Shown in pieces: positions 58,730 through 64,000 of a stretch of 64,000 nucleotides of DNA (positions within the stretch are counted from its first letter, which is position 1; each line of letters begins with the position of its first letter). The DNA comes from Sympetrum striolatum (taxonomy: Eukaryota; Arthropoda; Insecta; Odonata; Libellulidae): contig OX388352.1 of NCBI GenBank assembly GCA_947579665.1, forward strand, positions 36,326,216-36,390,215. Reading direction: 5' to 3'. Made by a program: the position numbers and the translations under genes. The notes beneath the pieces were generated by a model. The model searched no databases, was not told where the DNA came from, and saw only the letters and a program-made list of their open reading frames with translations.

Positions 58730-59968
58730 ACGAGTAAAATGTAGCTTGCATACTGCAAGCAGATCGACAACACTAATTTCATATCGGCATCATATCGGGA
58801 CGGACATCAAAAGAAAAAAAAAATTCAAAATATTCGTAGAATTCGCTGCAATTTAATCGCCTGGCAGCGAACCCCGGTCTTCCTGGTGTACTTACTATGC
58901 AGCAAAATAGAAGATTACCATATCAAACTATGTGTGAAAATTCAAGCAAAACTATTAGGTGCAACTACCTCAAACGACGTCCTACTATTCACATACACTC
59001 CTTATTTGAGAAATTATAATGTGCTCTGGCATCGAACCATGGAACAGCATGGTCTTATCTATATTTTTTCTTAAACAAAGTGTTAATATACATCTTCCAT
59101 CTAAGCAAGAGCTCCCTTACATATCGATAAATGCATAGAAAAATTATGAAAAGATACCCCATAGTATTATATATGGGTGATATTTTTACCGCCCGGCATC
59201 GAACCCGGGTCTTTCAGGCAATACTTTCTATGCAGCACAACAGAAAAACACCATCTCTAACCGCGTATGCAAATTCAAGCAGAAATATTGGTTACAACTA
59301 CCTCAAATGACGTCCTACTTTTCCTTTATATTCCTTATGAGAGAAACGTTATTGTGCTCTGGCTTCGAACCCAGGAATAGTACGGTCTTATGAAAATTTT
59401 TTTCTAAAACTTATTCGTACCATACATCTTCCAGCCAAGCACGAACTTCCTAATATTTCGAGAAGTGCATCAAAAAAATAATGAAAAACAGCTCCCATGT
59501 ATTTTAAAGGGCAGATCTTTGCATCGTCCTAGCATCGAACCCAGGATAACTTTTGTAAAAGTCATTGATGTTTTCGAAAGTCCAAGACCATAAATATAGG
59601 CACCTTGAGTTTTACTTCTCTACCTATCCGGAAAGTATTTTTTTTTAATTCCCGAAAATCACGGCAATGCATTCAAACGGGAAAAATCGGGACTTTGGGG
59701 CCCTCTGGAATCGAACCTATGACACTGAGGATCAAAGTCTCTTTTTTCCTGGGGGTTTCACGTAATGGCCAATATGTCATAAAAATTTCAGATCAATGAC
59801 GCTTGTAGTTTAGGCTGTGAATTTGTATCCTATCTATCTATCTATCTATATAGGTATATATATGAATGAATCCGGAGAAGCATCTATATATAATAGATAT
59901 ATATAGGTATATCCGGAGAAACGTCTATATATAATAGATATCCGGAGAAGCGTCTATATATAATAGAT
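58730..59968 (+). repeat. Array unit 18 (forward, a-g-h-g-e-f type), right edge
   Basis: Hairpin at 58,744-58,760. Ends with CTAT repeats and three tandem tails of about 30 bp (ATCCGGAGAARCGTCTATAT and TAATAGAT), the last ending the array. Confidence 0.9.
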
Positions 59969-60130
59969 ATGGAGAAAGTCATGTGCTGGCCACATCAGAT
60001 TTTTTATGGAGAAATCAGGTAGAGGACGACGAGGACGACCCAAGAAAATAAGGGTGAATGATTCAGAGAGCAGACTGCAGAGAATTGTAGTGAGGAGATG
60101 GCCGGGAGCATAGTGGAATTGAGGAAAATA
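59969..60130 (+). pseudogene. LINE C-terminal fragment (RTE-like)
   Basis: The reading GRGRRGRPKKIRVND, preceded by a GH-like and MEKS segment and followed by LQRIVVRRWPGA, resembles the extreme C-terminus of the same LINE group as 660-1170 (G+R.RGRP...D). The array ends at its edge. It is a short fragment only. Confidence 0.45.
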
Positions 60131-60789
60131 ATCTTGAATTGAACGTATTATGTGAATGAATGGATGATATTTTGATTTGAAATATCTTTTATTACCATTC
60201 TACCCAAATAACATGCTCTAAGCTTTAGGTCCAAATTATCAGTTTGTTTTCTATTACGCGAGAAAACTTTTAATGACTCTAAGAAGTCGTTGGAAATCTT
60301 TCCTGCGGAAAAATGTTTCTGAGATCGTTTTATTAAGCTTTTATAGCAAAGCTACACGTAACAAAATTGAAGATAAGTTTCAATTTTGTTACGTGTAAGG
60401 GGAAAAATATTTGTTATACATTTAACTCTGAAAATTATCAATTTTTAGCGGTTTATCGTGGTTTCTTAATGTTCTTAAAAATCGCACCTTTATATTGTAA
60501 AATATTAGATGGCTTTCCATTTTCTTTGGATTTCTTTAAATTTTCATAGATTAAACAGTAATCCTCTATATGACACTCTGGTTTTAGCGTTATGATTATA
60601 TCACCGTATTTTCTTCGTAGATTTCATTTTTGTATTAATTTATACAACTCTTAAATGTGATTTTGTATTGCCATCAACTAAATCGAATAAACTTGAAAAC
60701 TTTTCAAAATAAATTTTCTTGGGAATCCTATCAACATTTATTCATTATTAGAATATTTTCAGTGCTAATTAATATAATTTTATCTTTAG
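60131..60789. other. Unassigned DNA with a perfect hairpin
   Basis: ACACGTAACAAAATTGAA (60,354-60,371) is mirrored perfectly by TTCAATTTTGTTACGTGT (60,379-60,396) with a 7-base loop. Nothing else is recognised. This could be the promoter side of the possible gene that follows. Confidence 0.45.
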
Positions 60790-61499
60790 GTCTGAAGCAT
60801 TTGCTACGTTTTTGGTACTGAATCTTCTCCTTGAATAGTCTGGAAAAATGGGGAAGGACTGCGAAGCTACCTATGCCTTTCAAACTTTCCCAAATCGGTA
60901 ATGTGAAATTAAGTTTGATTTTCTATACTTTTTTCTAATTTTACAAATTATACATAATAAAAATATTTAAGTGATAATTTATTGTTTAACGTGGTTATTT
61001 TTCTCATATGTCTCCGAAAAACAAATCAGCACATACATTCAGTGACTTATTTTTGATACAGTAAATGTATGTCATAAAGCCTGTGCTCAGAATGATATGA
61101 AGTCAATCCATTTCTAATAATCCAAAGGGCCTGAGTCCGTATTTTTGTCAGCTCCATTAACGTGTATCACACTAATTTCAAAAGAAATTCCTTCAATAAA
61201 CTTCAAGTAATCTCTCATCCTGGAGAGATGTGTATGTAACCCGTCTTTAATAACATCGGAGTTCTTTAACAGGTTAAGACGATTGTAGTGTTTTTTATTC
61301 TTCATTTGTATTTTTTCGTTAATATTATAGCATCATCATTATAGTATATTTTTTATACAGATCAACATTAAGGCTTATGCTGAACATATCTGTAAAGGAT
61401 GATCTCAACATGCTGTTAATCAGTGGCCCCTGTTGGGTCAACTGTAGTGGTGTGGAGAGTGATTGTGATGTTACAGTCACGCAGCACAAATGGAGTCCA
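60790..61499 (+). CDS. Possible small spliced host gene, product unknown
   Basis: Exon 1 at 60,790-60,897 follows TTTATCTTTAG, has an ATG at 60,848 in good context (AAAAATGGGG) and ends at CG|GTAATG. Exon 2 at 61,361-61,499 follows ATTTTTTATACAG and ends at CCA|GTAAGT, a near-consensus donor. Spliced, the frame stays open: MGKDCEATYAFQTFPNR, then STLRLMLNISVKDDLNMLLI and SGPCWVNCSGVESDCD onward, to 63 residues. Three downstream cysteines and an NCS glycosylation site could suit a secreted or extracellular segment, but no signal peptide is seen. A possible third exon after CATTTTCTTCAG (61,651) would stop after four codons. I do not recognise the protein. It could be a chance pairing of sites or part of a larger gene. 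Confidence 0.4.
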
Positions 61500-61984
61500 G
61501 TAAGTGACATATCTAAATTTACATGATTAATTAATAGTTGATGAGATAAGAATTTTAGAATTTTGGATTATTACATATATGTATTATGGATAAATATTAT
61601 CAATTTTTGTTTCATATGTTTAAAAAATTATTACTCTCATTTTCTTCAGATTTTATTTATATAATATGAATTCATTTTATTCATTCAATAATTTAAGGAT
61701 CATCATTAAATTGTTACGACTCATATTCTATCCACCACAACTTTCACTTTATGTGAAATCGAACCAGTCAATTTTATTTCCGTTGCAATGGATGATTCTC
61801 ATTTAACTATGCAGAATTAATGTATCTTAATGTATTTTCATAATTTAACATTTATTACGTTTTAAGCGAAATTTCTGTTAAATCGCTCTTAGAGTCTTTG
61901 CTCTGGTCTTTCGGATATTCTATGTAAAGATTGTTGAATTTTTTTGAGAGACTAAAAGAATTTTAACTCTTATGGAATAATATA
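61500..61984. other. Unassigned AT-rich DNA
   Basis: No feature beyond a possible 3' splice site at 61,639-61,650. Confidence 0.3.
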
Positions 61985-62150
61985 AATTCGTAAATTTCCG
62001 TGGCCTGACGTCGAACCCAAGACGATGTTGGAAGGCATTTGTAATTTTCATTACAAGCACGTCTACTCAGAATATCTCGATTCTCAACCCTTCATCGTCC
62101 CAAAAAGTACTCTAAACATTTAGAAAATCGGTACAATACTGTTTAGAATA
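61985..62150 (+). repeat. Orphan diverged monomer of the B-box satellite
   Basis: GGCCTGACGTCGAACCCAAG (core 62,011-62,018) followed by GACGATGTTGG. About 100 bp on comes CGTCCCAAAAAGTACTCTAA and AAAATCGG. Order and spacing match the array monomers (TCGAACC...GACGAT...GGGAAGTACCTAAA...AAAATCG). It is isolated, about 2 kb right of the array, without hairpin or tail, so it is an old solitary copy. Confidence 0.6.
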
Positions 62151-62203
62151 TTAAGTTTACGATTTCATTAATTATGTATTATTTTGGTTTGCTTTGGTTC
62201 TTT

Positions 62204-62400
62204 TGTTATTGTAAGAAAAGTTATATCTGCGCCATCTGCTGTATGTGCCAGTCATCGCATTGGAATTGCACCTTAAGCCGCCAGTAGTCTGCTAGGCACT
62301 TACAAGTCGTTATCGTTATATTGTACAAGAAAAAGACTCTTGGTCAATAAAACCGATTCTGGGTAAAACTTCTTTTTTATTTTCCACGGGCCATTCAACA
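62204..62400 (+). mobile_element. Copia 5' LTR (3' part certain, start estimated)
   Basis: The sequence ends in TTCAACA at 62,400, directly before the primer site, as an LTR end should (...CA). TGTTATTG at 62,204 is a possible start. AATAAA at 62,346 is a plausible polyadenylation signal. No second LTR is in the window, so the left boundary is uncertain. Confidence 0.5.
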
Positions 62401-62414
62401 GGTTATGGGCCCAG
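62401..62414 (+). promoter_or_regulatory. Copia primer-binding site (half initiator-Met tRNA)
   Basis: GGTTATGGGCCCAG immediately after the LTR end is complementary to the anticodon-loop region of eukaryotic initiator methionine tRNA. Copia elements are known to prime from an internal cut of that tRNA rather than its 3' end. Confidence 0.85.
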
Positions 62415-62500
62415 TCATTTGCAGCAACATTTATAGAATCGTTAGACGTGACAAATGACGTGCGAACCGAAATCAAAAACGTGGTCGCGAGTATTCCGTC

Positions 62501-63611
62501 ATGGCGGAAATAGAAAGCATGACGAAGAGCTTTGCCAAATTTGATGGGACTAATTTCCAACTGTGGAAATTTCAAATGAAGACCGTATTTGTTGCTGGAG
62601 GGATAATTGAGGTTGCTGGGAACGAGTCAACAGCCAGCAAATCTCGAATATGCTGCCGGGAAACAATGGGTAAAGGACAATGCAAAAGCAGTGTGAATTC
62701 TAGCATCCTCAGTTGAGCATTCACAGCTAGAGTATTTACTTACGTGCAAAACGGCGTCTGAAATGTGGGACAAACTGTGTCTCGTACATGAGCAAAACTC
62801 GGAAGCTAACAAGCCCCTTCTCATGAAGCGGTTTCATGAGTATACGATTGGGTCGAGTGATTCAGTCGTAAAGCATGTTGCGAAATTACAAAATGTTGTG
62901 GCGCAACTAAAAGACGTTGGAGAGCAGGTATCGGATCTTGCTCTTATGGCAAAGATTCTGGGGAGCCTTCCCGCTAAGTTTCATCCACTAGTTACAGCGT
63001 GAGACAATGTTGCAGCTGCTGACCAGACCGTAACAAGACTTCAGGAGAGGCTGATCGCCGAGGAAGCAAGAATTACGGAAGTAGAGGAGTCGGCGAGTGC
63101 TTTAGCAGCTATGCCGGCAGGTAGAAACACTAAAAAGGCAGTCGGGAAACAAGTTTGGAATAAGTGGAAAGCCAAAATCGTTTGTTTTGTTTGTGGAAAA
63201 GCTGGCCACATTGCCCGAAATTGTAGGAAGAATACGAAGACGGAGAAAAAGAAGTTAGAGACAGAATCGGGGGATGAACATCCAGTAAGTGCTTTTGTTG
63301 CTACCGGAAAATACACTACTCGTGAACGCAGAAAACAGGTAGATGAGGTAAAAGATGTGAAAGATTTCATCTCTCTAAGAGAAGTAAAAGAGACCTGTCT
63401 CATGGGCAGTGGTGCGTCTAGGCATATTTGCTACAGACGTGAGTGGTTTAGTGACTTAGTTAAATGCGAAGATATCTCTGTTACTTTAGGAGATAACACT
63501 AAGTGCACAGCTGTAGGAGTCGGAACTGTTGAAATCCGCATATACTCGAACAATCACTGCGTTTACCAAGCGATCTCAGACCGGTGCTGCCAAGTCAGTT
63601 CGAGTTGGTAA
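62501..63611 (+). pseudogene. Copia gag and protease start, decayed
   Basis: Gag begins MAEIESMTKSFAKFDGTNF, with the typical F(D)G.N(F/Y)..W block. A frameshift near 62,630 is followed by one frame to 63,611, interrupted by TGA at 62,694-62,696 and 63,000-63,002; the latter stands where Trp is expected before DNVAAADQT. The zinc knuckle CFVCGKAGHIARNC (CX2CX4HX4C, about 63,184-63,225) binds packaged RNA. The protease active site reads CLMGSGASRHIC: Gly (GGC, 63,405-63,407) replaces the catalytic Asp of DSGAS. The frame leaves the family pattern after VEIRIYSNN, so integrase and reverse transcriptase are missing. It is not functional. Confidence 0.85.
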
Positions 63612-64000
63612 ACAGAAACGCGCTGAACAGCGCGGGCTAGAATGGTCTAAACGTGAGCTCAACTCAACCCGGCAAAAAAAGTGGTCCAAGGTTCAGCACG
63701 ACATCGGTCGCCTCGGTGTTCTTGCGGACTCCGCTTCTCTTTTGTCAGCGGACGAAAACAAATACAATCGCAATAACTCCTGGCCACTTTTGGCACTTCC
63801 CGCAAATACTTAGTCATAACTGAAATTGTAATTGGCGAGAGCAGTGGTAGCAGAGAAGGAAATATCTTTGAATATATATATATAGTAACAAATCGATCAT
63901 AGTTAACGGTTTCTTCCTTTATTTCTGAAGACAATTAGAAAAATTCAATACAATGGAATTTAGTATTTCAAATGCTTCGACCTGCCGGTCAGCTTGGGAG
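63612..64000. other. Unassigned, breakpoint region after Copia
   Basis: Not Copia-like. GTTTACCAA (about 63,562) and TTGGTAAAC (about 63,605) form a short inverted pair at the breakpoint. GAGCAGTGGTAGCAGAG at about 63,838 resembles a Met-tRNA-type primer site but lacks context. A TA microsatellite lies at 63,872-63,884. Confidence 0.3.

Larger units (their letters stand above)
38561..59968. repeat. 21.4-kb B-box-bearing higher-order repeat array (18 units)
   Basis: Eighteen units of about 1.02-1.29 kb plus a partial one, in mixed orientation (F F F F R F F F F F R F R R R F R F). Each unit opens with ACGAGTAAAATGTWGCTTGC and its hairpin, then six diverged monomers of about 148-179 bp, then a microsatellite and an ATCCGGAGAAGCRTC tail. 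Every monomer carries one TCGAACC core (GGTTCGANNCC on the opposite strand), often inside a T-arm-like hairpin such as CCTGG-GTTCGACA-CCAGG. I count about 110 such positions, most intact. Monomers share further blocks (GGGAAGT or GGGAAAGG, AAAAAATYTT, AATGCATT), so they are ancient duplicates of one ancestor. Many short ORFs here are by-products. Confidence 0.95.

Noticed and set aside
38561..59968. A recurring protein ([16 protein letters not shown] and similar) encoded many times
   Set aside because: The ORFs follow the repeat units in both orientations, vary in length, lack a common start or end and break at monomer borders. They reflect DNA repetition, not a protein family.
38561..59968. 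Tandem tRNA genes
   Set aside because: The T-arm-like motifs lack acceptor, D and anticodon arms at tRNA spacing, so no complete cloverleaf can be drawn.
38561..59968. CRISPR array
   Set aside because: Repeats are about 160 bp, diverged, and in eukaryotic retroelement context. There are no short identical repeats with unique spacers and no cas genes.
61114..61510. Minus-strand ORFs over the possible gene
   Set aside because: The plus strand has better splice sites and in-phase exons. The minus ORFs extend across the predicted intron sequence without signals.

Overview
The window looks like AT-rich, gene-poor nuclear DNA of an animal, most likely an arthropod. This is inferred from the mobile elements present: Jockey-, CR1- and RTE-like LINEs, a Copia element primed by a half initiator-Met tRNA, Helitrons, a hAT transposon, Penelope-like inserts and a tRNA-derived SINE. 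There are no operons or bacterial genes. Nearly every long ORF is either a decayed retroelement fragment or a by-product of repeats. The species cannot be named from the sequence.

Layout. 1-17 kb is mostly unassigned DNA with scattered elements: a LINE tail (660-1170), a TTAA-flanked MITE (3031-3191), a SINE with a perfect 13-bp target duplication (7504-7663), a LINE 3' end (8.87-9.19 kb) and a Helitron (9251-10757). At 17,704-31,376 lies a 13.67-kb hAT transposon. It has matching 11-bp ends and a perfect 8-bp duplication (AAAGAGAT), and it splits the reverse transcriptase of an older LINE whose halves lie at 17,452-17,703 and from 31,385. It carries a hAT transposase relic and several nested LINE pieces, including a Jockey-type element (26.3-28.9 kb), plus a perfect 116-bp palindrome (24,336-24,451). 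A second Helitron (about 33,530-35,374), a third Helitron end, an LTR-retroelement gag relic (36,458-37,020) and a minus-strand LINE (37,438-38,560) follow.

The most striking part is 38,561-59,968. It is a 21.4-kb array of 18 units of about 1.1 kb plus one partial unit, in both orientations. Each unit starts with the hairpin GCTTGCATACTGCAAGC and contains six diverged monomers of about 150-175 bp. Each monomer carries one T-arm or RNA-polymerase-III B-box-like motif (GGTTCGANNCC). Units end in a TA or TCTA microsatellite and a CCGGAGAAGC tail. I count about 110 B-box positions. Two unit types differ by exchange of the three central monomers. The architecture resembles non-autonomous Helitron-like (HINE or pearl-type) elements with internal satellite monomers, built here into a higher-order array. 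One diverged orphan monomer lies outside the array at 62.0 kb.

To the right are a possible small spliced host gene (exons 60,790-60,897 and 61,361-61,499) and the 5' part of a decayed Copia element (LTR end, primer-binding site, gag with zinc knuckle, protease with a changed catalytic residue; 62.2-63.6 kb).
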